From: Amycolatopsis lurida
GTDB lineage: Bacteria > Actinomycetota > Actinomycetes > Mycobacteriales > Pseudonocardiaceae
Assembly (NCBI RefSeq): GCF_900105055.1
Contig: NZ_FNTA01000004.1
Span: forward strand, 6,479,501-6,543,500
Reading direction: 5' to 3'
Length of the DNA: 64,000 nucleotides
Shown piece after piece: positions 7,751 to 16,960 of this stretch. The position numbers and the translations under genes are program-made. The number at the start of each line of letters is the position of its first letter. Positions within the stretch are counted from its first letter, which is position 1. The notes under the pieces were generated by a model. The model was not told the origin of the DNA, did no database searches, and worked only from the letters and a program-made list of their open reading frames with translations.

Positions 7751-8329
7751 TCATCGGGGGACGAGATCGGTGATGACCCAGTTGTCGCCTTCGCGTTCCG
7801 CGGTGATCGAAAGCTGGGCGGCGGCCGTTGTCGAAGAATTGTTGTCGGCCCGGGTGGCCGCTTGATCGAGGAATACCAGCAGCCTCGCTTTACCGTCGCC
7901 GAGTTCCTGGACGGCGGATGAGGAGACGCGGGTGGTGAGTACCAGTTTCTGCGCCGGGGCCTTTTCCCGGACTTGGGCGAACAACTGGTTGTACGACTCC
8001 AGTGCCTTGCCTCTGAGCACCGACGCGGCCGCCTTTTCGGTGGCGTCGGTCCGGTCGTAGGAATAGGAGAAGATCTTGTCGAGCGCCACGGTCACCGCGG
8101 AGTTCACCTCGGCGGTCGCGCCGACGTCGGTGAGCGCGGTGTTGGCCGCCGACGGCGCCGCCGAGATCGACCTCGCCTCCAGCGTGAACCACACCGCGGC
8201 CGCCACCAGCACGGCGGCCGCGACCAGCAGGATCAACGGCAGCTTCGATCGGCGTGATGGCGTCTCGGTGACCTCTTCTTCGACGACTTCGACTTCGGCT
8301 TCGGTCTCGGTGTCGGCCGTGGCGGTCAT
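7751..8329 (-). CDS. Mce-associated membrane protein (second)
   Basis: This 192-residue protein has an acidic N-terminal tail (Glu/Thr-rich, about 1-27), one transmembrane helix (LPLILLVAAAVLVAAAVWFT, about 30-50) and an extracytoplasmic domain of about 140 residues ending EGDNWVITDLVPR. The NTF2-like ending and the position behind mceF identify an Mce-associated (Mas) protein, thought to stabilise Mce transporter complexes. Its ATG overlaps the stop of the upstream mas gene (ATGA), so translation is coupled. Confidence 0.85.
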   Translation of the reverse strand: MTATADTETEAEVEVVEEEVTETPSRRSKLPLILLVAAAVLVAAAVWFTLEARSISAAPSAANTALTDVGATAEVNSAVTVALDKIFSYSYDRTDATEKAAASVLRGKALESYNQLFAQVREKAPAQKLVLTTRVSSSAVQELGDGKARLLVFLDQAATRADNNSSTTAAAQLSITAEREGDNWVITDLVPR

Positions 8330-8829
8330 CGCGCACCCACCGGAAGCTGGTCGAGCGCGCTGAGCTTCCAGCCCTCGTCCGTCCTGGTCAGCCCGGCGGC
8401 GAACCGGTTGCGCTTCGTCGTCGGCGCGGCGCCCTCCTTCGCCATGGTGATCTCCACCGACGCCAGCATCTTGGCGGTTCCCGCGTGGTCGTCGAGTTCG
8501 CTGATCGCCGCGTCGAGCACCTTGCCCGTCGAGACCGTCGCGTCCTTGGTGAGCGTCTGCTTCGTCGCGTCGTCGGTCTTGCCCAGCTGATCGCGCAGCG
8601 GACCGGTGGACGCGGCGAGCCAGTCGGCGATGCCCTGGTCGACGCGGTGGTGGTCGAGGGTGGTCAACCGGGCGACGAGTTCACGCCCGGTCTTCAGTGC
8701 TTCGTCGCGCGAGTTCCCGTAGGCCACGGCGTCGGAACCCGTCGCGGTGAACCAGGTGTACCCGGCCCATCCCGCGAACGCGCATGCCGCGGCGAGCACG
8801 GCGATCGCGATCTTCAGTTGCGCAGCCAC
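8326..8829 (-). CDS. Mce-associated membrane protein (first)
   Basis: This 167-residue protein has an N-terminal helix (IAIAVLAAACAFAGWAGYTW) and an extracytoplasmic domain that includes NSRDEALKTGRELVARLTTL and ends EGWKLSALDQLPVG, the usual Mas layout. The GTG at 8829 was chosen because GGAG is five bases away. The gene overlaps the end of mceF by 16 bases and the next mas gene by four, so it is part of the same translationally coupled operon. Confidence 0.82.
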   Translation of the reverse strand: MAAQLKIAIAVLAAACAFAGWAGYTWFTATGSDAVAYGNSRDEALKTGRELVARLTTLDHHRVDQGIADWLAASTGPLRDQLGKTDDATKQTLTKDATVSTGKVLDAAISELDDHAGTAKMLASVEITMAKEGAAPTTKRNRFAAGLTRTDEGWKLSALDQLPVGAR

Positions 8830-10007
8830 AACATCTCCTCGAGGCTGGTGGACGTCGGCTGGCCGTCGGCGCCGAAGCCGCCGGGGATCGCGGCGGGCGG
8901 GACCCCGCCCTTCGGCGCGTTCTGTGAGCCGCGGACCGAACTCGCGTTGCCCTTGTCGAGCGTGCACGCGGCACCGGTGTTGAACGGCAGCGGCGAGAGT
9001 TCCGTGCTGCTGCGGATCCTCGTGCCCTCGTAGCCCTTGGTGCAGGGCATGGGGTCGAAGAAGGTCAGGACCAGCTCGGTCCTCACGGACCCCCCGTCGA
9101 CGGCGGCGTCGACCGCGGACACCGCCTTCGGGGTGTTGATCAGCAACTGCCGGAGGCCGTCGGTGCGGGCGGAGAACACCTGCGACGTGGTGAGCAGGTT
9201 CGCCAGCAGGATCGGCAGGCCCGGCTCGTTGTCCCGCAGCAGCCCGGAGAGCTGGGTCGCCGCGTCGGGCGCGGTCGCGATCAGCCGCCGCAGGTCACCG
9301 TCCGAACGGGACAGCTGCTCGGCGAACTGCTTGGCGTTGCCGCTGAACTGCCGCCACGCCTGCGACGAGTCGACCTGCGTCTTCAACACGGTCGAGCCGT
9401 CGGTGATCAGTTTCTCCGTCTGCGGCAGGTGGTTCGCGGCCTGTTTCGTGAAGTCGGTGGTGGAGTCCAGCAGCACCTGCAGGTTCGCGCCGGACCCGCG
9501 CAGGGCGTTGTCGAGTTCGTCGACCACGGTCCGCAGATCCTCGGTCGGCACGGACGCGGTCAGCGAGTCGAGGTCGGTCAGCAGATGCTGCACCGGCAGC
9601 GGAACGGCCGTCGCCTCGCGCGGGATGACCGAACCTTCGGCGAGGTACGGCCCGTCGCCGGTCCGCGGCTGGAGGTCGACGAACTGCTCACCCACCGCGG
9701 ACCGGTTCGCCACGACGGCCCGCGAGTTCGCCGGGATCGGGGGCGCGTCGTCGTCGATCAGCAGATCCGCTTCCATCCCGCCGTCGGTGAGCCGCAGTTC
9801 GCCGACCCGGCCGACGGCGACGCCGCGATAGGTCACCTCGCCGTTGGTGAACAGGCCCCCGCCGTCGGTCAGGGCGAGCTTCACGGTGTACCCGCCCGCC
9901 CCGAAGAGCCGGTCGAGCCCCGCGTAGCTGGCCCCGACGAACGCCGTCGTCGCCAGCGCGAGGATGACGAACGCGATCACCTGGATCCGGACACGGGTGG
10001 TGAGCAT
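8814..10007 (-). CDS. mceF: Mce family protein F
   Basis: This 397-residue protein has an N-terminal anchor (VIAFVILALATTAFVGAS), then an MCE/MlaD domain (YTVKLALTDGGGLFTNGEVTYRGVAVGRVGEL, about residues 38-115). A long helical region follows (needle-forming, about 150-300), with a C-terminal Cys-containing tail. Mce proteins form hexameric tubes that carry lipids across the envelope, powered by YrbE permeases and a shared ATPase encoded elsewhere. Position six in the set marks it as F. Its ATG shares a base with the stop of mceE. Confidence 0.9.
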   Translation of the reverse strand: MLTTRVRIQVIAFVILALATTAFVGASYAGLDRLFGAGGYTVKLALTDGGGLFTNGEVTYRGVAVGRVGELRLTDGGMEADLLIDDDAPPIPANSRAVVANRSAVGEQFVDLQPRTGDGPYLAEGSVIPREATAVPLPVQHLLTDLDSLTASVPTEDLRTVVDELDNALRGSGANLQVLLDSTTDFTKQAANHLPQTEKLITDGSTVLKTQVDSSQAWRQFSGNAKQFAEQLSRSDGDLRRLIATAPDAATQLSGLLRDNEPGLPILLANLLTTSQVFSARTDGLRQLLINTPKAVSAVDAAVDGGSVRTELVLTFFDPMPCTKGYEGTRIRSSTELSPLPFNTGAACTLDKGNASSVRGSQNAPKGGVPPAAIPGGFGADGQPTSTSLEEMLWLRN

Positions 10008-11062
10008 CAGCTACCTCCGGAGGACGGCAGCGGCAAGGTCGGGAGCCCCGGCGGGACACCTTCGCCAGGCGGCGGGAGTTCGACACCCGGCGCCGGGATG
10101 ACCGAGGCGTAGACGTTCAGGTAGTCACCCTTGATGCCGTCGCGGACGGCGTCGGTGAACGGGAACGTCGGCAGGATCTCCAGCGACTTGGGCAAGGCCT
10201 CGCCGGCGTCGGCCAGCCGCTTGAGGATCGGCGCGAGCGCGGTGAGGTCCGCGACGAGATCGGCCCGGCTCTTCTTGATCACGTCGACGCCGACCCCGGA
10301 GAGCCGGTCCAGCGCCTGCAGCATCGAGACGAGCTGGGTGCGCTGATCGGCAAGGCTCTGGAGGCCGGGGGTGAGGTCGGTCAGCGCGCCCTCGACCTGC
10401 TTCTTCCGGTTCGCCAGTGTGGTCGAGAGCTGGTTGAGCCCGTCGAGGGCGGAGGTGATGTCGGAGCGGTGCGTGTCCAGGTTGGACACCAGTTGCTCCA
10501 CAGTGGACAAGAAGGAGCGGATCTCCTCCTCGTTGCCGTCCATCACCTTCGACAGCTCCCGGTTGATGGTCTGCAACTGGCCGATCCCGCCGCCGTTGAG
10601 CAGCAGGGACAGCGCGCCGAAGATCTCCTCGAACTCCGGGTTGCGGTTCGTGCTCGCGACCGGGATCACCCCGCCGTCGCCCAGCCTTCCCTCGGCCTTC
10701 GCCGCGCTCGGGGCGAGTTCGATGAACTTCTCGCCGAGCAGGCTGGACTGGCGCAGCCGCGCGATGGCGTTGGCGGGCAGGTGGACGTCGCCGTTGACCG
10801 CCAGGACGGTCTCGGCCGTCCAGCCGTCTTCGCCGAGCTTGATCGTCTCTACCCGGCCGACCGGGACGTCGCCGACCTTCACCGCGGCCTGGGGGACCAG
10901 GTCGAGGACGTCGGCGAACTGCACGGTCACCCGGTACGGATGGTCGCCGATGTCGGCGCCGCCGGGGAGCGGCAGGTCGTAGACGCCCTTGAAATCCGAG
11001 GAACAGGCGGTGAGCGCGACACAGCACGCGGCGAGCACGGCGATCTTCCGTTTCGCGGCCAT
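10007..11062 (-). CDS. mceE: Mce family lipoprotein E
   Basis: This 351-residue protein has a lipoprotein signal peptide with lipobox LTAC (Cys near residue 20), as expected of the E subunit, the only lipidated Mce protein. The MCE domain spans about residues 40-120 (RVTVQFADVLDLVPQAAVKV, then VGDVPVGRVETI). A helical stretch follows (LSTTLANRKKQVEGALTDL) and a Pro-rich tail ends the protein. It overlaps mceD by one base. It is part of the lipid-import tube anchored in the plasma membrane's outer leaflet. Confidence 0.9.
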   Translation of the reverse strand: MAAKRKIAVLAACCVALTACSSDFKGVYDLPLPGGADIGDHPYRVTVQFADVLDLVPQAAVKVGDVPVGRVETIKLGEDGWTAETVLAVNGDVHLPANAIARLRQSSLLGEKFIELAPSAAKAEGRLGDGGVIPVASTNRNPEFEEIFGALSLLLNGGGIGQLQTINRELSKVMDGNEEEIRSFLSTVEQLVSNLDTHRSDITSALDGLNQLSTTLANRKKQVEGALTDLTPGLQSLADQRTQLVSMLQALDRLSGVGVDVIKKSRADLVADLTALAPILKRLADAGEALPKSLEILPTFPFTDAVRDGIKGDYLNVYASVIPAPGVELPPPGEGVPPGLPTLPLPSSGGS

Positions 11063-12054
11063 CAGCGTCCCCCGGTGTAGGTGGCCCCGGCGACGGGCAA
11101 CGGGAGCGGGGCGTATTCGAGCATGTCGCCGCGGCTTTGCAGCTTGCCGGTCTTCGGGTCGACTGCTTCGAGCACGTTCGTCACCGCCAGCGGGAGTGTG
11201 TCGAGGGTCTCGGCCAGCGCCGCGCGTTTGTCGACCAGCGTCCCGGTGGTCACTGCGAGCTTGTCCACATTGGACTTGATCAGCGCGCGGTTGTCCTTGA
11301 TGAACTGCTGGATCTCCGCCAGCGCGCCACCGAGGCCGTTGAGCGCGCGGGCGAGTTCGTCCTTGTTCTGCGCGAGCGTCCCGGTCACCGAGGCGAGCTG
11401 CTTGTTGACCTCGCTGACGTTCCGGTCGTTGGTCGCCAGCATCGAGGTGAACCGCTGCAGTTCGTCGACGGTGGCGAACAGGTTCTGCGAATTCCCGGAC
11501 AGGGTCCTGGCGAGGTCGGCGAAGTTGCGCACCGACTCGTTGAACGGCTTGCCGTTGCCCTGGAGGTTCTTCGCGCCGGTGCGCAGCAGCTCGGAAAGCG
11601 CGCCGTCGGCGTTCGCGCCCTTGGGGCCGAGCGCCTTGGCGAGCGTGTCGAGGCTGGAGTAGAGCTGGTCGAGTTCCACCGGCGTTCCGGTGCGCTCGAC
11701 CGGGATCACCGCGCCGTCGTCGAGCCGGTTCCCGGCGCGGGTGAGCTTGGTGAACTGGACATAGCGGTCGGCCACCACGCTCGGCGCCACGACCAGGGCG
11801 TTCGTGTCGGCGGCGATCGGCGTCGACCCGTCGACGGTCAGCACGACCTTGACGCGTTCCCCTTCCGGGGCCACCGATTCGACCTGGCCGACGCGGACGC
11901 CGAGCACCCGCACGTCCGATCCGCTGTAGACGCCGACGGCGCGCGAGAAGTACACGGTGACACGGTCGAGCCCGCTGCCGGAGAAGATCCACCAGAGCCC
12001 GCCCACGACGGCCAGCGCGAGCACGAGCGCGAGGGTGACGAATCTGCTGATCAC
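11062..12054 (-). CDS. mceD: Mce family protein D
   Basis: This 330-residue protein has an N-terminal helix (LALVLALAVVGGLWWIF), an MCE domain (VTVYFSRAVGVYSGSDVRVL, about residues 30-110) and a long helical C-terminal half. The start is GTG at 12054, which overlaps the mceC stop as GTGA. The open frame runs about 20 codons further upstream inside mceC, but that part is not protein-like. It is a subunit of the lipid-transport complex. Confidence 0.9.
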   Translation of the reverse strand: MISRFVTLALVLALAVVGGLWWIFSGSGLDRVTVYFSRAVGVYSGSDVRVLGVRVGQVESVAPEGERVKVVLTVDGSTPIAADTNALVVAPSVVADRYVQFTKLTRAGNRLDDGAVIPVERTGTPVELDQLYSSLDTLAKALGPKGANADGALSELLRTGAKNLQGNGKPFNESVRNFADLARTLSGNSQNLFATVDELQRFTSMLATNDRNVSEVNKQLASVTGTLAQNKDELARALNGLGGALAEIQQFIKDNRALIKSNVDKLAVTTGTLVDKRAALAETLDTLPLAVTNVLEAVDPKTGKLQSRGDMLEYAPLPLPVAGATYTGGR

Positions 12055-13040
12055 CGGCCACCTCCCGGGATCGGCGGGGTGCAGGGATCCCGGTTCTCCG
12101 GGATGAGCCCGCACAGGTAGCCGTCCACCCAGCGTCCGTTGCCGAGCGAGTTGTTCACCACGCGGAAGTACGGCGCGGCCAGCTCGAGGCTCTTGGCGAG
12201 ATTGTCGTTCTGCCGCTGCAGGATGTCGGTCACCTCTCCGAGCTGGCTGAGCGCTCCGCCGAGCTGGTCCTTGTTGTCCTTCACCAGTCCCGAAAGCTGG
12301 GTGGCGAGTTCCTGCGAGCCGGTCAGCAGGTCGTGGATCGCCTGCCGCCGCTTGTCCAGTTCGGTCAGCAGCAGGTTGCCGTCCGCGAGGAGTTTGGCGA
12401 AGTCGTCGTTCGAGTTCGCGAGCGTCGTGGTGAGGCCGTGCGCGTTGGACAGCAGGCTGGCGAGCTCGTTGTCCCTGGAGGACACGGTCTTCGACAGCGA
12501 CGTCAGCCCTTCGAGCGCCTTCTTGATATGCGCGGGCGAGTTCTTGAACGTGTCGCTGAGCGTGGTGAAGCTCTCCGCGAGCTGATCGGTGTCGATGGCG
12601 CCCGCGGTGTCCGCCAGCCCGTTGAACGCCTCGGTGACGTCGTACGGCGTCACGGTCCTGGTGCGCGGAATGAGCTGCTTCGGGTTCTGCACCGTCTCGC
12701 CGGTCGGGCGCAGGGCGAGGAACTTCCGGCCCAGCAGGGTCTTGATCTTGATCTCGGCGGCGGTCCGGTCGCCGATCCAGGCGTCTTTGACCCGGAAGCT
12801 CACCACCACGTGGTCTTCGGCGAGCCGGACGTCGCTCACCTCGCCGACCTTGATGCCGGCGATACGGACTTCGTCGTCCTCCTGCAACCCGGCCGCTTCG
12901 GAGAATTCGGCCTGGTAGGTGGTTCCGGAGCCGATGATCGGCAGGTTCTCGTAGTTGAGCGTCGCGGTCAGCAGCGCGGCCGCGACGGCGCTGCCGACGA
13001 CCCCGACGACGATCGGGTTCCGCTCCTTGAAGGGTTTCAC
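12051..13040 (-). CDS. mceC: Mce family protein C
   Basis: This 329-residue protein begins VKPFKERNPIVVGVVGSAVA with a transmembrane anchor, followed by the MCE domain (AEFSEAAGLQEDDEVRIAGI) and helical repeats. It ends with a Cys-containing PENRDPCTPP tail. The GTG at 13040 overlaps the mceB stop (GTGA), so coupled translation is likely. Its place in the operon gives the C assignment. Confidence 0.9.
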   Translation of the reverse strand: MKPFKERNPIVVGVVGSAVAAALLTATLNYENLPIIGSGTTYQAEFSEAAGLQEDDEVRIAGIKVGEVSDVRLAEDHVVVSFRVKDAWIGDRTAAEIKIKTLLGRKFLALRPTGETVQNPKQLIPRTRTVTPYDVTEAFNGLADTAGAIDTDQLAESFTTLSDTFKNSPAHIKKALEGLTSLSKTVSSRDNELASLLSNAHGLTTTLANSNDDFAKLLADGNLLLTELDKRRQAIHDLLTGSQELATQLSGLVKDNKDQLGGALSQLGEVTDILQRQNDNLAKSLELAAPYFRVVNNSLGNGRWVDGYLCGLIPENRDPCTPPIPGGGR

Positions 13041-14044
13041 GACGTGCACCTCTCCGCCGTCGCCGGGACCCCGCGCGGAGGTTGGGTCTGCAGGACGGAC
13101 GAGCACAGGTAGAAGTTCATCCACGATCCGTAGGAGCCGATCCGCCCCAGGTCGTTCAGCTTCCCCGGGAGCACGGTCAGGACGCGGTCGACTTCGGCCT
13201 TGCCCTCGTCGGTCGTCAGCTGGCCGGCCAGCAGGCCGAGCCCCTCGATGCTGTCCTTGAGCGGTTTCCTGCCTTGTTCGAGCAGGCCGGCCGTGGCGGT
13301 GGTGAGGTCCGCGAGCCCGGAGACGGCTTCCCCGATCTCGGCGCGGTCACCGGCGAGGCCGGACACCAGCTCCTTCAACGTGGAGACCAAAGTGGACAGT
13401 GCGTCGCCCTTGCCGTTGATGCTCTTCAGCACCGTGTCCAGGTTCGTGATCACGTCGCCGATCACCTTGTCGCGGCCGGCGAGCGTGGTGGTCAGCGAAC
13501 CGGTGTGCGCCAGCAGGCTTTCCACCGTGCCGCCTTCGCCCTGCAGCACCTGGACGATCTCGCCGGAGAGCTGGTTGACGTCCTTGGGGGACAACGCCTG
13601 GAACAGCGGTTTGAAGCCGTTGAACAGTTCCGTGAGATCGAGCGCGGGCGTCGTGCGCTCCAGCGGGATCTCCGCGCCGGGCTCCAGGAGGTCGCGGGTG
13701 CCCTTGCCTCGTTCGAGCGCGATGTAGCGCTGGCCGACCATGTTGCGGTACTTGACCACCGCGGTCACGTCGGCAGGCAGCCTGCGCTGGGAGTCGAGGG
13801 AGAACCGGACGCGGGCCAGGCTGTGGTCGGCGATCTCGAGTTCCTCGATCTGGCCGACCCGCACCCCGGAGATCCGGACGTCGTCGCCGACGTTCAGCGA
13901 CGTCGCGTCGAGGAATTTGGCGCTGTAGGTCTTGGTGTCGCCGAGGCCGGTGTTGGTGATGGACACCGCCAGCAGCACCGTCGCCAGCGTCGTGACGACG
14001 ACGAAGATCAGCCCTTTGATCAGCGGGCTCACGAAGTTCCTCAT
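13037..14044 (-). CDS. mceB: Mce family protein B
   Basis: This 335-residue protein has an N-terminal helix (GLIFVVVTTLATVLLAVSI) and an MCE domain (YSAKFLDATSLNVGDDVRIS and on to about residue 115, including the GQRYIALE strand). The helical region contains a Gly/Leu-rich stretch (AVSGLADLTTATAGLLEQG). It is the second of six Mce subunits, overlapping its neighbours by four bases on each side. Confidence 0.9.
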   Translation of the reverse strand: MRNFVSPLIKGLIFVVVTTLATVLLAVSITNTGLGDTKTYSAKFLDATSLNVGDDVRISGVRVGQIEELEIADHSLARVRFSLDSQRRLPADVTAVVKYRNMVGQRYIALERGKGTRDLLEPGAEIPLERTTPALDLTELFNGFKPLFQALSPKDVNQLSGEIVQVLQGEGGTVESLLAHTGSLTTTLAGRDKVIGDVITNLDTVLKSINGKGDALSTLVSTLKELVSGLAGDRAEIGEAVSGLADLTTATAGLLEQGRKPLKDSIEGLGLLAGQLTTDEGKAEVDRVLTVLPGKLNDLGRIGSYGSWMNFYLCSSVLQTQPPRGVPATAERCTS

Positions 14045-15306
14045 CGCAGGGTCACCTCCGTGCCCCGGTAGAGCGGGCCGACGAGCACGCTGCCCCAGGC
14101 GGGCACCTGGCCCGCCGGGACCCCGATCGACGGCGCGACCAGCGTGGAGAGCAGTTCCCGTTCCTGCGGCGAGTTCGCCAGGCCGAGGTCGCCCTGCACG
14201 CCCGGGAGCGCGGCGGTTCTGTCGCCGGTCGCCACGATCCCTTGGCTCATCAGGCCGTTCGACGGGTAGCAGCGCGGTTCGCCGGTGGCGTCGTAGACCG
14301 GATCGTCCTTGCCGGGCACGTATTTGCCCCTGGGCTGAGAGATGGTGATCTCCGCGTGCAGGCCGGGTTCGTCCGTGCCTGCCCCCAGGACGTTGTCCAT
14401 CTGCGGCTTCAGCTTGGCGAGCGCGTCCAGTGTGCAGGCGAAACTGGGCGAGTACTTCGCGCCGATCTCCAGCGGTGCGCGGCTGTCGGCGGCGAGCGCG
14501 ATGATGTTGGCGCGGTTGTTGGCGAGGAACGTCGTGACCTGCTGGGAGGACGACGTCACCTGCTGGTACACCGACGCCAGTTCGGCACGTTTCTCCTTGA
14601 CCGTGTCGAGCGTGACCGCCGAGGCGCTCAGCGCGTCGAGCAGGTCCGGCGCGATGTCGCCGTACAGCTTCGAAACCGTGGCGAGGTCACGGATGTTGTC
14701 GTTCAGCTTCGGCAGGTTCGGGTTGAAGTCCTTCAGATAGGCGGCCGCGGTGGCGAGCGTGTCGCCGATCTGGTCGCCCCGGCCTTCCAGCGCGGTGGCG
14801 ACGGTGGTCAGCGTGGTCGCGAGCTTCTGCGGCTGCACGGCCTTGAGCAGGGGCAGCAGGTTGTCGAAGACCCGCTCCAGTTCGATCGCGTTGGCCGAAC
14901 GATCCTGGCTGATCACGTCGCCGGGGGCGAGCGACCCCGCGGTCGAACCGTCCGGAATGGACAGTTGCACGTACCGCTCACCGAACAACGTCTTCGGCAC
15001 GAGCAGCGCGGACACGTTCTTGGGCAGTTTCGAGACCTTGCCGGGCTCCATGGCCAGGTCGATCTCCGCGCCGCCCGGCGTCGCGCGGACGTCACGGATC
15101 TCGCCGACCACCACGCCACGCGCCTTGACCTGCCCGCCCTGGCGCAACTGGTTGCCGACGCGGTCCGCCTGCAGCGTCACCGGCACGGAGTCGACGAAAT
15201 CCTTGCGGTAGATCTTGATCGACAGCAGCACGAGGGCGGACATCACCACGAGGAACAGCACCCCGGCCGTCCTGACCCCGGCTTTGCGCAGCCCGCGCCG
15301 GCTCAT
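14041..15306 (-). CDS. mceA: Mce family protein A
   Basis: This 421-residue protein, the longest of the six, has an anchor helix (TAGVLFLVVMSALVLLSI), an MCE domain (QADRVGNQLRQGGQVKARGV, GERYVQLSIPDGS) and a helical needle region. The C-terminal part with Cys and Pro (about 290-360) is typical of subunit A. It directly follows yrbEB with a four-base overlap, as in mycobacterial mce operons. Confidence 0.9.
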   Translation of the reverse strand: MSRRGLRKAGVRTAGVLFLVVMSALVLLSIKIYRKDFVDSVPVTLQADRVGNQLRQGGQVKARGVVVGEIRDVRATPGGAEIDLAMEPGKVSKLPKNVSALLVPKTLFGERYVQLSIPDGSTAGSLAPGDVISQDRSANAIELERVFDNLLPLLKAVQPQKLATTLTTVATALEGRGDQIGDTLATAAAYLKDFNPNLPKLNDNIRDLATVSKLYGDIAPDLLDALSASAVTLDTVKEKRAELASVYQQVTSSSQQVTTFLANNRANIIALAADSRAPLEIGAKYSPSFACTLDALAKLKPQMDNVLGAGTDEPGLHAEITISQPRGKYVPGKDDPVYDATGEPRCYPSNGLMSQGIVATGDRTAALPGVQGDLGLANSPQERELLSTLVAPSIGVPAGQVPAWGSVLVGPLYRGTEVTLR

Positions 15307-16166
15307 CCGGCCACCTGCACCGTCGTGGTCGCGCCCCAGATCGCGAGGCTGAGGAAGAAGTCCAGCACGCTGACCGCCACGATCGCCGTCCGCACCCCGC
15401 GGCCGACGGCGACGCCGACGCCCGCCGGGCCGCCGCTCGCGCGGAAGCCGTAGTAACAGTGGGCGAGCACGATCACGACACTGAACACCAGCACCTTGCC
15501 GAACGACCAGAGCACGTCGCCCGGTGGCAGGAACAGCAGGAAGTAGTGGTCGTAGGTACCCGCGGACTGGCCGTAGAACCAGACGGTGATCTGGCGTGAC
15601 GCGAGATACGAGGTCAGCAGGCCGATCGCGTACAACGGGATGACCGCGAGGAAACCCGCGATGATCCGGGTGGTCACCAGGTACGGGACGCTGGGGATGC
15701 CCATCACTTCCAGCGCGTCGATCTCCTCGGAGATCCGCATGGCGCCCAGCTGCGCGGTGAAACCGCAGCCGACGGTGGCCGACAACGCCAGCCCGGCCAC
15801 GAGCGGCGCGATCTCGCGGGTGTTGAAGTACGCGGAGACGAACCCGGCGAACGCCGACGTGCCGACCTGGTTGAGCGCCGAATACCCCTGGAGCCCGACG
15901 ACCGTGCCGGTGAACACGGTCATCCCGATCATCACGCCGATCGTGCCGCCGATGACCGCGAGCGCGCCGCTGCCGAAGCTGACTTCGGCCAGCAGGCGGG
16001 TGATCTCGCGGAGATAGCGGCGCACCGCACGCGGCACCCAGGCGAGTGCCTTGAGGAAGAAGAGGATCTGGTCGCCGAGCGTGTCCAGGAATCCGAACCG
16101 GCGATCGACGGCTTCGCGGACCCGCGTCGCCCGGGTGCTTGTAGGGGGAGGTGTCGTCGTGACCAT
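15303..16166 (-). CDS. yrbEB: YrbE/MlaE-type permease B
   Basis: This 287-residue polytopic permease of the MlaE family has the EIDALEVMGI motif (the conserved ExDxLxxMG loop that contacts the ATPase) and five to six hydrophobic segments. Its N-terminus is a Thr/Pro-rich cytoplasmic tail. It forms the membrane channel of the Mce lipid importer together with YrbEA. The start codon shares a base with the yrbEA stop. Confidence 0.92.
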   Translation of the reverse strand: MVTTTPPPTSTRATRVREAVDRRFGFLDTLGDQILFFLKALAWVPRAVRRYLREITRLLAEVSFGSGALAVIGGTIGVMIGMTVFTGTVVGLQGYSALNQVGTSAFAGFVSAYFNTREIAPLVAGLALSATVGCGFTAQLGAMRISEEIDALEVMGIPSVPYLVTTRIIAGFLAVIPLYAIGLLTSYLASRQITVWFYGQSAGTYDHYFLLFLPPGDVLWSFGKVLVFSVVIVLAHCYYGFRASGGPAGVGVAVGRGVRTAIVAVSVLDFFLSLAIWGATTTVQVAG

Positions 16167-16960
16167 CAGCTGCCCTTCGCCGGGACGAGCTGCAGGTAAA
16201 GCGTCGTCAGCACGAGGTTCAACAGGAACAGGAGCAGGAACGTGATCACCACGGATTGGTTCACCGCGTCACCGACGCCTTTCGGGCCGCCTTTCGGATT
16301 GAGCCCGCGATAAGAGGCGACGATCGCCGCGACGAAACCGAAGATGACCGCCTTGAGCTCACTGATCCAGAGGTCCGGAAGCTGCGCGAGCGCGGAGAAA
16401 CTGGCCAGATACGCACCCGGTGTCCCATTCTGCATGATGACGTTGAAGAAATAGCCGCCGAGGACGCCGACCACGCTGACCATTCCGTTGAGGAATGCGG
16501 CGACCCCCATCGCGGCGAGCACCCTCGGCACGATCAGGCGCTGGATGGGGGAGACCCCGAGCACCTCCATCGCGTCGATCTCCTCGCGGATCGTGCGGGA
16601 CCCGAGGTCCGCGCACATCGCCGAGCCGCCGGCGCCCGCGATCAGCAACGCGGTCACGATGGGGCTGGCCTGCTGGATGATCGCCAGCACACTGGCCGCG
16701 CCGGTGAAGGACTGCGCGCCGATCTGCGCGGTCAGCGAACCGATGTGCAGCGCGATCACCGCGCCGAACGGGATCGCGACCAGCGCCGTCGGCAGGATCG
16801 ACACACTCGCGATGAACCAGAACTGCTGGATCAGTTCGCGCGCCTGGAAGGGCCGCCGGAAGGTCAGGCGGACGACGTCGAGGCCGAGTGAGTAGAGCCT
16901 GCCGGTCTCCCGGATCGCACCCGCGCCGGGGAATGAGGGTGCGTTAGTCCGGACGCCCAC
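16166..16960 (-). CDS. yrbEA: YrbE/MlaE-type permease A, first gene of the mce operon
   Basis: This 264-residue MlaE-family permease carries the matching loop motif EEIDAMEVLGVSPIQRL and several membrane helices (FLLLFLLNLVLTTLYLQL at the C-terminus). The GTG at 16960 was chosen because GGGAGG lies six bases before it; another in-frame GTG at 16996 has no ribosome-binding site. It heads a minus-strand operon of at least ten kilobases. No fadD-type or dedicated regulator gene is next to it. The upstream gap has two GTGACAA motifs that resemble those before the PucR gene. Confidence 0.9.
   Translation of the reverse strand: MGVRTNAPSFPGAGAIRETGRLYSLGLDVVRLTFRRPFQARELIQQFWFIASVSILPTALVAIPFGAVIALHIGSLTAQIGAQSFTGAASVLAIIQQASPIVTALLIAGAGGSAMCADLGSRTIREEIDAMEVLGVSPIQRLIVPRVLAAMGVAAFLNGMVSVVGVLGGYFFNVIMQNGTPGAYLASFSALAQLPDLWISELKAVIFGFVAAIVASYRGLNPKGGPKGVGDAVNQSVVITFLLLFLLNLVLTTLYLQLVPAKGS

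Noticed and set aside
11063..12061. Extension of mceE to a 684-codon frame
   Set aside because: The extension covers mceD in another frame; the lipoprotein signal peptide at 11062 marks the true start.
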